Source: JAFDVL01 sp031409955
Lineage (GTDB): Bacteria; Acidobacteriota; Blastocatellia; RBC074
NCBI GenBank assembly: GCA_031409955.1
Contig: JANNYF010000359.1
Location: forward strand, 1-64,000
Length of the DNA stretch: 64,000 nucleotides
Direction of reading: 5' to 3'
Position numbers and translations under genes: made by a program. This document shows positions 1-6,797 of the stretch, piece by piece. How positions within the stretch are numbered: position 1 is the first letter of the stretch; each line of letters begins with the position of its first letter. The notes under the pieces were generated by a model. It was given only the letters and a program-made list of their open reading frames with translations. It did no database searches and had not been told where the DNA came from.

Positions 1-471
1 TCGACACTCCCAGGGCAAGCCAAAAAAAGCATCCAAAAAAACGACATTCTTTATAGTGAAATCAGACCAGCCAACAATAGACACGCATTTATAGACTTCG
101 ATGCTCAAGATTTTGTAGTCTCAACAAAACTAATGGTTCTGAGAGCAAAAGGCTTAGTTGATCCAGTGGTGATTTATTACTATTTGAAACGCGATGAAGT
201 CGTCAATTGGCTACAGATACTTGCAGAATCCCGATCTGGAACATTCCCACAAATCACATTTCAACAAGTGAAAAGCCTAGAAATGATTATGCCCGATGAA
301 AAGTCGCTAAAGACTTATACGGCAACCCTGAAAGCCTATTTTGAGAAAGTAAATTCAAACCACAGGGAAAATAAAAAACTTTCAGAAATTCGTGATGTCC
401 TGCTGCCCAAACTCATCTCCGGTCAGCTTCGCATTCCTGAAGCGGAAGCGATGGCAGAAGCGGCGTTGTGA
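1..471 (+). CDS. hsdS: Type I restriction-modification specificity subunit S, C-terminal fragment
   Basis: The reading frame is open from base 1, so this is the last 156 residues of a larger gene (HsdS is usually about 400 residues). HsdS carries two target-recognition domains that give a type I restriction-methylation complex its DNA specificity. Seen here: the end of the second recognition domain (SGTFPQITFQQVKSLEM), then a charged helix and the typical C-terminal signature LLPKLISGQLRIPEAE. hsdR lies downstream at 2490; hsdM is presumably upstream of the window. Its last ~65 bases recur at 1471-1537. An internal ATG at 133 is not the real start, because similarity-like sequence continues upstream of it. 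Confidence 0.88.
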   Translation, partial: STLPGQAKKSIQKNDILYSEIRPANNRHAFIDFDAQDFVVSTKLMVLRAKGLVDPVVIYYYLKRDEVVNWLQILAESRSGTFPQITFQQVKSLEMIMPDEKSLKTYTATLKAYFEKVNSNHRENKKLSEIRDVLLPKLISGQLRIPEAEAMAEAAL

Positions 472-480
472 AAACTTTGC

Positions 481-694
481 TTACTGTAAATTTTTCGGGG
501 GTACTTGGTGGCTTTGCCACTTGATGTGCGGTATGGCTAGGCCTTACCGCCAGCGTTGTTTCTGTTTCCCGGGCTACGCCCTGCATTTAGGGGCATAGCC
601 CATGAAGAAAGGGGCTGTCCTGCCGGAAGGTCATAGACCTTCCGCACATCAGGCGGCACAGCCGCTCTCGTGATCCCCGAATTTTTTACAGCAA
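481..694. repeat. ~214-bp imperfect palindromic (MITE/REP-like) element
   Basis: The two ends are near-perfect inverted copies: TACTGTAAATTTTTCGGGG at the left and the reverse complement of CCCCGAATTTTTTACAGCAA at the right. Pairing continues inward: GATGTGCGG on the left pairs with CCGCACATC on the right, and GGGCTACGCCC with GGGCATAGCCC. Smaller hairpins are nested, for example GGAAGGTC-ATA-GACCTTCC near 633-651. No open frame inside looks coding. It lies between the hsdS stop and the antitoxin promoter region, and the second copy of that junction (near 1537-1550) lacks it. This gap of about 300 bases holds nothing else recognisable. Confidence 0.65.
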
Positions 695-769
695 CAAATT
701 TTGTCTTCGCGGACAGGATGCAGGTAAGATGGCAGGGCTGAAGGTTTGGATAAGTGCGGAGGTAATCGT

Positions 770-1012
770 ATGACGGTGCAAGTGGGAGAAATCCTGAAAC
801 AGGCTGAAACGCTCTCGGCCAGTGACCAATTGACGCTGGCCGTGTTGCTGATCGAACGCGCGCGCCGTGCCCCATCGTTGGCTACGCCGGGGCGAAAATG
901 GATGGAGGTCGCGGGCGTTGCGCCGTATCCGTTAACTGGCGAAGACGCGCAGGACTGGGTCACGCGCACGCGGCAGGAAGGCGACGAACGCGAGCAGCAG
1001 TGGAGGCAATAA
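770..1012 (+). CDS. Small antitoxin-like protein of a PIN toxin-antitoxin pair
   Basis: An 80-residue protein starting MTVQVGEILKQ and ending in a charged helix. The start at 770 is chosen over an upstream ATG at 746 because a GGAGGT lies about 6 bases before it. The N-terminal pattern (EILKQAETLSASDQLTLAVLL) is shared with the genes at 1591 and, more loosely, at 15728 (minus). This layout is typical of small antitoxins that precede PIN-domain genes. The next gene, a PIN protein, starts 2 bases after this stop. Inferred role: binds and neutralises that PIN nuclease and autoregulates the pair. No recognised DNA-binding fold can be named from sequence alone. Confidence 0.6.
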   Translation: MTVQVGEILKQAETLSASDQLTLAVLLIERARRAPSLATPGRKWMEVAGVAPYPLTGEDAQDWVTRTRQEGDEREQQWRQ

Positions 1013-1014
1013 GC

Positions 1015-1464
1015 GTGAAAATCTCCGATGCGTTGACAGGCGTTGCAATGCTTTTCCTTGATACGGCTCCGGTCATCTATCAGGTGGAAAAGAATCCGGC
1101 TTATTTTGATCGTGTCGCCGCGATCTTTCAGGCGATTGATGCCGGACAACTCAGCGCGATGACCTCGCCCATCACGCTGGCGGAATGTCTAGTGCATCCG
1201 TTGCGACTGGGGCTGGCAATCGTGCAGCAGGCATTTGTGGATGTTGTCGTACACGGAGCGAATACTACGTTTGTGGACATTAGCCAGCAGATCGGGGAAA
1301 TGGCAGCAAAGCTGCGCGCCGATTATAACCTGCAACTGCCTGACGCCTTGCAAATGGCAGCGGCAATCACGCACGGCTGCGATGCTTTTTTGACCAATGA
1401 TGCACAATTGAAACGGGTGATTGAATTACAAGTGCTGGTCATTGATGAGCTGGAAGTTGGGTAA
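1015..1464 (+). CDS. PIN-domain ribonuclease toxin (VapC-like)
   Basis: A 149-residue protein with the four acidic PIN positions in order: LFLDTAP (D), LAEC (E), LPDALQMAAAI (D) and FLTND (D). PIN proteins are Mg-dependent RNases, most often tRNA- or rRNA-cleaving toxins. The GTG start at 1015 is preferred because GGAGG at 1002-1006 stands 8 bases upstream; an in-frame ATG at 1048 has no ribosome site. It follows the antitoxin-like gene by 2 bases, so the two are probably translationally coupled. The pair sits inside a restriction locus, where addiction modules are common. Confidence 0.8.
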   Translation: MKISDALTGVAMLFLDTAPVIYQVEKNPAYFDRVAAIFQAIDAGQLSAMTSPITLAECLVHPLRLGLAIVQQAFVDVVVHGANTTFVDISQQIGEMAAKLRADYNLQLPDALQMAAAITHGCDAFLTNDAQLKRVIELQVLVIDELEVG

Positions 1465-1470
1465 GTATGT

Positions 1471-1537
1471 CAAACTCATCTCCGGTCAGCTTCGCATTCC
1501 TGCGGCGGAATGCGTTGGTAGAAGCGGCATTGTAAGA
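1471..1537 (+). repeat. Second, degenerate copy of the hsdS 3' end
   Basis: Bases 1471-1501 match 408-438 exactly (31 bases, inside hsdS). The match continues with substitutions to the hsdS stop region at about 474. After this copy, 1545-1625 also resembles 703-800 (a TTCGCGG..CAGGA..AGATGG-like stretch and the start of the antitoxin gene). This is a remnant of a tandem duplication, not a functional hsdS. Confidence 0.8.
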
Positions 1538-1590
1538 AGCTGTTTTTCGCGGTCAGGAACGAGTATGATGGTCGCCCGTGGAGGTCATTT

Positions 1591-1932
1591 ATGACGATTG
1601 CAATCAGTGAAATCTTGAAACAGGTCGAGTTGCTTTCTTCCGAAGAGCGACAGGAGTTGGCGACAAAGTTAGTGGGGTCGGCGCAGCAAAGTGCTACCGC
1701 CCTGTCGCCCAATGGTCATCAAGCTGAGGCGGACGCGCCGCCGTTAATCAGCGCAGAAGAGAGCGCGGGGGAAGATGCCGAAGAGGAGAACTGGCTGGAT
1801 AATCTTGTCTTGAATCGCGTGCCACCGAAGCGCACTTATACAATCAAGGTAAAGTTTGTAGATGGTGGGCGTGGTCTGCCGCGACGTTATGATTTCGGTG
1901 ATCTTTTTGATGAAGAAGAGGGAGAAAGCTAA
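1591..1932 (+). CDS. Antitoxin-like N-terminus with acidic tail, unknown function
   Basis: A 113-residue protein. Its first ~28 residues (ISEILKQVELLSSEERQ) closely resemble the antitoxin-like protein at 770. The middle is Glu/Ala-rich and probably disordered, and the end (PPKRTYTIKVKFVDGG, then RRYDFGDLFDEEEGES) is different. A GGAGGT precedes the ATG. Its stop codon directly abuts the ATG of the next gene (TAA then ATG), so the two form a tight operon. Inference: a duplicated antitoxin head joined to a new C-terminal part, perhaps neutralising or regulating the 1933 product. The function is not known to me. Confidence 0.55.
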   Translation: MTIAISEILKQVELLSSEERQELATKLVGSAQQSATALSPNGHQAEADAPPLISAEESAGEDAEEENWLDNLVLNRVPPKRTYTIKVKFVDGGRGLPRRYDFGDLFDEEEGES

Positions 1933-2460
1933 ATGACGCTGGTGGAATCTTTCTGGGAGGCGGCAACGGATGCGACTTTGCGACAGGGCGAATACCTGGT
2001 GAACTGTGCGGTTCCCGTGCTCAAAGAAAAGCCGCTGTTGGACAAGCCGGAATCATCGGTCGTCATTCAAGTCAATGATCTCATCGTGATGACGCAGAGT
2101 TGTGATTTGGAACAGGGAAAGGCGCAGATGGTGGCTTTGTGTCCCATCTTCCCGGTGGGTGGATATGAAACAATCAACCCGGAACTCAAAGGAAAAGGGC
2201 GTTGGGAACAGGTGAGAAAAGGACGAGTTGAGGGATTGTACCTGCTTAGTTCTCCGACCAATCCGACCAACAACCGTGAAGCCTTAGTGGTAGACTTTGC
2301 CGAAATCTACAGCCTCCCCTTTGATTTGCTGGTTGAGCATGCAGGAGAACTTGGCGCTCGTTGGCGCTTGAAATCTCCGTATCTCGAACATTTTTCGCAA
2401 GCCTTTGCTCGTTTCTTTATGCGCGTGGGTTTGCCTTCCGCGATTCCCCCATTCAAATAA
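1933..2460 (+). CDS. Conserved hypothetical protein with a VMTQSCDLEQ motif
   Basis: A 175-residue soluble protein with no signal peptide or membrane segment. A hydrophobic strand runs into an MTQSCDLEQGK motif near residues 51-61, followed by a LCPIFPVGGY strand. It resembles, from memory, uncharacterised bacterial proteins with a TQ-x-CDL signature; I cannot name the family. The Ser-Cys-Asp triplet could be catalytic or metal-binding, but that is speculation. It starts at the base after the preceding stop, with GGAGA just upstream, and lies 29 bases before hsdR. Position suggests an accessory gene of the restriction locus or the partner of the 1591 antitoxin-like protein. Confidence 0.55.
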   Translation: MTLVESFWEAATDATLRQGEYLVNCAVPVLKEKPLLDKPESSVVIQVNDLIVMTQSCDLEQGKAQMVALCPIFPVGGYETINPELKGKGRWEQVRKGRVEGLYLLSSPTNPTNNREALVVDFAEIYSLPFDLLVEHAGELGARWRLKSPYLEHFSQAFARFFMRVGLPSAIPPFK

Positions 2461-2489
2461 ACCTCAGCGTGCCCCAATGCTAAGGTCCT

Positions 2490-5400
2490 ATGCCAATCTA
2501 TGAATCTCACTTTGAAGAAGCCGCGCTCGACTGGTTGGTCGAATTAGGCTATCAAAAAATTTCCGGCTACGACATTGCACCTGCACCCGATGGCATCACG
2601 CCCGAACGCGCCAATTATCGCCAGGTAATTTTGGTAGATCGTTTGCGCGAACGCTTGCAAATCATCAATTCGAATATTCCCGCCTCTGCCATTGAGGACG
2701 CCATTCAGCAAATCGTGAATCCAAATCTGCCCTCGCTGATCCAAAGCAATCGGCAATTTCATCGTTGGCTGCGCGATGGCGTGAAAGTCGAATATCAACG
2801 GGACGGCGAGACCATAGGCGATTTCGTGCGGCTGCTTGATTTCGAGCATCCCGACAACAATGACTGGGCAGCGATCAATCAATTCACGATCAAGGGGCCG
2901 AACCACACGAAGCGCCCGGACATCATCGTCTTCATCAATGGGCTGCCGCTGGCGGTGCTGGAACTGAAGAATCCCGGCAAAGAGAAAACCGATATTTGGG
3001 AAGCGTTCGATCAATTGCAAACCTACAAAGAACAGATTCCCGATTTGTTCATCACCAATGAATTGCTGGTGATTGCAGATGGTGGGACGGCGCGGGTTGG
3101 TTCGCTGACGGCGGACAAAGAATGGTTTATGCAATGGCGGACAATTGACGGTGAAACGATTGATCCGCTCGGCCAATTCCGCGAAGCCGAAACTTTAATT
3201 CGTGGGATGTTTCAGCGCGACTTGCTGCTGGATTTTTTGCGCAACTGCATCCTGTTTGAAGACGACGGCAGCCTTATCAAGAAGATTGCGGGCTATCACC
3301 AATTCCACGCCGTGCGCAAAGCCGTGCGTGAAACCATTCGCGCGGCGTCGCCTGTGGGCGATAAGAAAATCGGGGTGGTGTGGCATACGCAAGGCTCCGG
3401 CAAAAGCATTTCGATGTGCTTCTATGCGGGCAAAATCATCACCGCGCCGCAGATGAAGAATCCCACGCTGGTCGTGGTCACAGACCGCAATGATCTGGAC
3501 GGGCAATTGTTCGGCACGTTCAGCACAGCGCATGAACTCTTGCGCGAAACTCCGGTACAGGCGGAGACGCGCGCCCAGTTGCGCTACTTGCTGAATAACC
3601 GCCCGTCGGGTGGTGTCATCTTCACTACGATTCAGAAATTTAGCCCCTTTGAAGAAGAAGACCGCTTTCCGGTTTTGAGTGAACGCGAAAACATTGTCGT
3701 GATTTGCGATGAGGCGCACCGCACGCAATATGGGCTGACGGCGCGGGTCAATCCGGCGACGGGAGAGATGGGCTATGGCTATGCGAAGCACTTGCGCGAT
3801 GGGTTGAAAAACGCTTCGTTCATTGCTTTCACGGGAACGCCTGTCTCGCTCAATGATCGTGATACACGCGGCGTCTTTGGCGATTACATTGATATTTACG
3901 ATATGGAGCGTGCGCAGAAAGACGGCGCGACGGTTGAAATCCTGTATGAAAGTCGGCTGGCGAAACTTGAACTGAAGCCAGATGAGACGCCGAGGGTTGA
4001 TGAACAGGTCGAGGACTTAACCGAAGACGAAGAAGAGTCGGAACAAGCCCGGATCAAATCGCGCTGGGCGGCGCTGGAAAAATTGGCGGGCGCAACGCCG
4101 CGCCTGGAAAAAGTCGCCGCAGATTTGGTGAAACATTTCGAGCAGCGTCAGGCATCGTTCGTTATTGGCAAGGCAATGTTGGTCGGTATGAGCCGCGAAA
4201 TCTGTGCGCATCTGTACAACGAAATCGTGCGGCTCAAACCAGAATGGCACAATCCCGATCCAACCAAAGGCGTGATGAAAGTGGTGATGACTGGTTCCAG
4301 CAGCGACAAGGCGTTGTTGCGTCCGCACATCTATTCCAAGCAAACCAAGAAGGATTTGGCGAAACGATTCAAAGACCCGGACGATGGATTCCGCATTGTC
4401 ATCGTGCGCGATATGTGGCTGACGGGCTTTGATGCGCCGTGCTTGCATACCTTGTACGTGGACAAGCCGATGCGCGGGCATTCGCTGATGCAGGCCATCG
4501 CGCGCGTCAATCGCGTCTTCAAAGATAAGCCGGGCGGGTTGGTCGTGGATTATCTGGGCATTGCCAACGATCTGCGTGCGGCGCTGGTGGAATACACCAA
4601 CAGTGGCGGAAAAGGCGAACCGGTCGTGGATGCAGCGAAAAGGGCGCTGCCGCTCTTACTTGAGAAAATTGAGTTCGCACGGGGAATGCTGCACGGTTTC
4701 GATTATCAGGACTTCGAGACGGAAGCTTACGAATTGATGCCGGGCGCGGCGGATCACATTCTCGGCTTGCACGAAGACATCCACGGCAGAGATGGGCGGC
4801 TCCGGTTTTCTGATTGTGTCGTGGCCATGACCAAAGCATACGCGTTGTGCGGCACGCTGGATGAAGCGATTGCCTATCGTGAAGAAGTCGCCTTTTATCA
4901 GGCCATCAAGGCGACCTTGTACAAGCACGAAACTACGAATAAGAAGATCAACGACGAGCGCCGCGAACACGCGCTGCGCCAGATCGTGAGCGGGGCGCTG
5001 GTGTCAGATGAAGTGGTGGATATCTTCGCCCTGGCAGGTTTGCAGAAGCCAAACATTGGCATCTTGTCGGATGCGTTTCTGAACGATGTGCGATTGATGC
5101 CGCATCGCAATCTTGCCGTAGAGTTGTTGGAGCGATTGTTGGCCGATGAGATCAAATCGAAATTCGCTACGAATGTGGTGCAGCATCAGAAATTCTCTGA
5201 CCTGCTGAAAGCTTCGTTGCTGCGCTATCGCAACCGTGCCATTGAGACGGCGCAAGTGATCGAAGAGCTGATCGGGATGGCAAAGGATTTCAACCAGGCC
5301 GCCAAGCGCGGCGATGAAGTCGGATTGAATGATGCCGAGATGGCGTTCTATGACGCGCTCGAAACCAATGAAGCCTCGGTGCGCGAACTGGGCGATGATG

Positions 5401-5630
5401 CGCTGCGCAAGATTGCGGTGGAATTGACGGAGAGTTTGCGCAAGAACGTTTCTGTAGACTGGTCGGTGCGCGAAACGATCCGCGCCAAATTGCGGTTGAT
5501 GGTGCAACGGATTTTGCGCAAATACAAATACCCGCCTGATCTTGAAAAGCGCGCCATCGCGTTAGTTTTGCAGCAAGCCGAAACACTCTCTGAAGTTTGG
5601 GCTTCATCAGTTAACGCAGACTTGAAGTAG
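2490..5630 (+). CDS. hsdR: Type I restriction enzyme R subunit (translocase and nuclease)
   Basis: The motor/nuclease subunit of a type I restriction complex: it hydrolyses ATP to pull DNA and cleaves it when recognition sites are unmethylated. At 1046 residues it has normal length. Domains seen: an N-terminal PD-(D/E)XK nuclease with RPDIIVFING and VLELKNPG (E158-x-K160), a helicase core with Walker A TQGSGKS near 300-306, DRNDLDGQLFGTF, DEAH at 407-410, AFTGTPVS, and the second RecA half with GFDAPCLHTLYVDKPM and QAIARVNRVF. The helical C-terminal region contacts the methylase core. All key motifs are intact, so the enzyme looks functional. Genes inserted between hsdS and this gene separate the subunits. 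Confidence 0.95.
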   Translation: MPIYESHFEEAALDWLVELGYQKISGYDIAPAPDGITPERANYRQVILVDRLRERLQIINSNIPASAIEDAIQQIVNPNLPSLIQSNRQFHRWLRDGVKVEYQRDGETIGDFVRLLDFEHPDNNDWAAINQFTIKGPNHTKRPDIIVFINGLPLAVLELKNPGKEKTDIWEAFDQLQTYKEQIPDLFITNELLVIADGGTARVGSLTADKEWFMQWRTIDGETIDPLGQFREAETLIRGMFQRDLLLDFLRNCILFEDDGSLIKKIAGYHQFHAVRKAVRETIRAASPVGDKKIGVVWHTQGSGKSISMCFYAGKIITAPQMKNPTLVVVTDRNDLDGQLFGTFSTAHELLRETPVQAETRAQLRYLLNNRPSGGVIFTTIQKFSPFEEEDRFPVLSERENIVVICDEAHRTQYGLTARVNPATGEMGYGYAKHLRDGLKNASFIAFTGTPVSLNDRDTRGVFGDYIDIYDMERAQKDGATVEILYESRLAKLELKPDETPRVDEQVEDLTEDEEESEQARIKSRWAALEKLAGATPRLEKVAADLVKHFEQRQASFVIGKAMLVGMSREICAHLYNEIVRLKPEWHNPDPTKGVMKVVMTGSSSDKALLRPHIYSKQTKKDLAKRFKDPDDGFRIVIVRDMWLTGFDAPCLHTLYVDKPMRGHSLMQAIARVNRVFKDKPGGLVVDYLGIANDLRAALVEYTNSGGKGEPVVDAAKRALPLLLEKIEFARGMLHGFDYQDFETEAYELMPGAADHILGLHEDIHGRDGRLRFSDCVVAMTKAYALCGTLDEAIAYREEVAFYQAIKATLYKHETTNKKINDERREHALRQIVSGALVSDEVVDIFALAGLQKPNIGILSDAFLNDVRLMPHRNLAVELLERLLADEIKSKFATNVVQHQKFSDLLKASLLRYRNRAIETAQVIEELIGMAKDFNQAAKRGDEVGLNDAEMAFYDALETNEASVRELGDDALRKIAVELTESLRKNVSVDWSVRETIRAKLRLMVQRILRKYKYPPDLEKRAIALVLQQAETLSEVWASSVNADLK

Positions 5631-5849
5631 GAAGAACAAATCGAAGCTGACTTTCCTCTGGCGAATCAAGCACGTAATTTCTTTGCGTCACTTGACAAGA
5701 ATCGCTGTCTTGTGGCGAACTCACCTGCAAACAGGAAGCAATAATCTTTGCAGTCCCTTTTGGGATCATCCTTTTATCCCTTTGACAATCATTCGCACGC
5801 CTCAAAAACAATTAGCGCTAGGAATCGCTAAATCATTGAAGGAAACATC

Positions 5850-6797
5850 ATGGCTAAAAACGACAAGATACGTCATACGCTGAGCGATCAAGCGGCCTAT
5901 CAATTGGCCAACGTCACCAAAACCCCGCCCCAATATGGCGCAATCACGCCGCGCTGGCTCGTCCGGCTGCTGGATTGGAAGCCGCTCGAAGCCGGTACGC
6001 TGCGCGTCAATCGTGTAGCGAGCGACAAAACGGTGGATGTCATCTGCGGTCAGGAAGAATCCCAACCGTTGCCTGACACCTACGTGCCGTACGAAGAAAA
6101 ACCGCGTGAATACACGCTCAACTCGATCTCAGCTTTGCTGGACGTTCACACGCGCACGTCAGATTTGTACAGCAACCCGTACGATCAGATCAAAGAACAA
6201 CTGCGGCTCACCATCGAAACCGTCAAAGAGCGACAGGAAAGCGAACTCATCAACAACGATGATTACGGCTTGCTGAAAAATGTTCCAGCAGCGCAGCGCA
6301 TTCAAACGCGCAAAGGGGCACCAACGCCGGATGATTTTGATGATCTGATTTCCAAAGTATGGAAAGAGCCGTCCTTCTTTCTGGCGCATCCGCGTGCGAT
6401 TGCTGCCTTCGGGCGTGAATGCACACGTCGCGGTGTGCCGCCGCCCACCGTTACTTTGTTCGGTTCTTCATTCCTGACTTGGCGCGGCATTCCGTTAGTT
6501 CCGACTGATAAATTGTTGGTGGATGGACAGACCGCTCCGGCAGTTGGCGCAGGCGGAAAAACCAGCATTTTATTGTTGCGCGTTGGCGAGCAAAAACAAG
6601 GAGTAGTCGGGTTGTATCAACCGGGATTGCCGGGCGAGCAAACGCCGGGATTGTCAGTGCGGTTTATGGGACTCAATCACAATGCGGTTGGTTCGTATCT
6701 GGTTTCGCTGTATTGCTCTGCTGCGATCTTAACGGACGATGCCATCGCTGCACTCGAAGGTGTAGAAGTCGGAAACTATCATGAGTACAAATACTAA
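5850..6797 (+). CDS. Family 2A encapsulin shell protein (SrpI-like)
   Basis: A 315-residue HK97-fold capsid-like protein that self-assembles into a protein nanocompartment. The family 2 N-terminal arm is visible (LSDQAAYQLANVTKTPPQ, then ITPRWLVRLLDWKPLEAGTL). The capsid core follows, including DLYSNPYDQIKEQLRL and the HPRAIAAFGRECTRRG region. Length fits family 2A, known from the cyanobacterial sulfur-starvation protein SrpI. The gene directly after it encodes a cysteine desulfurase, the family 2A cargo, with a 17-base overlap implying coupled translation. A purine-rich AAGGAAAC precedes the ATG. The ~220-base upstream gap contains TTGACA at 5692 and 5782, but I see no convincing -10 partner. 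Confidence 0.9.
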   Translation: MAKNDKIRHTLSDQAAYQLANVTKTPPQYGAITPRWLVRLLDWKPLEAGTLRVNRVASDKTVDVICGQEESQPLPDTYVPYEEKPREYTLNSISALLDVHTRTSDLYSNPYDQIKEQLRLTIETVKERQESELINNDDYGLLKNVPAAQRIQTRKGAPTPDDFDDLISKVWKEPSFFLAHPRAIAAFGRECTRRGVPPPTVTLFGSSFLTWRGIPLVPTDKLLVDGQTAPAVGAGGKTSILLLRVGEQKQGVVGLYQPGLPGEQTPGLSVRFMGLNHNAVGSYLVSLYCSAAILTDDAIAALEGVEVGNYHEYKY

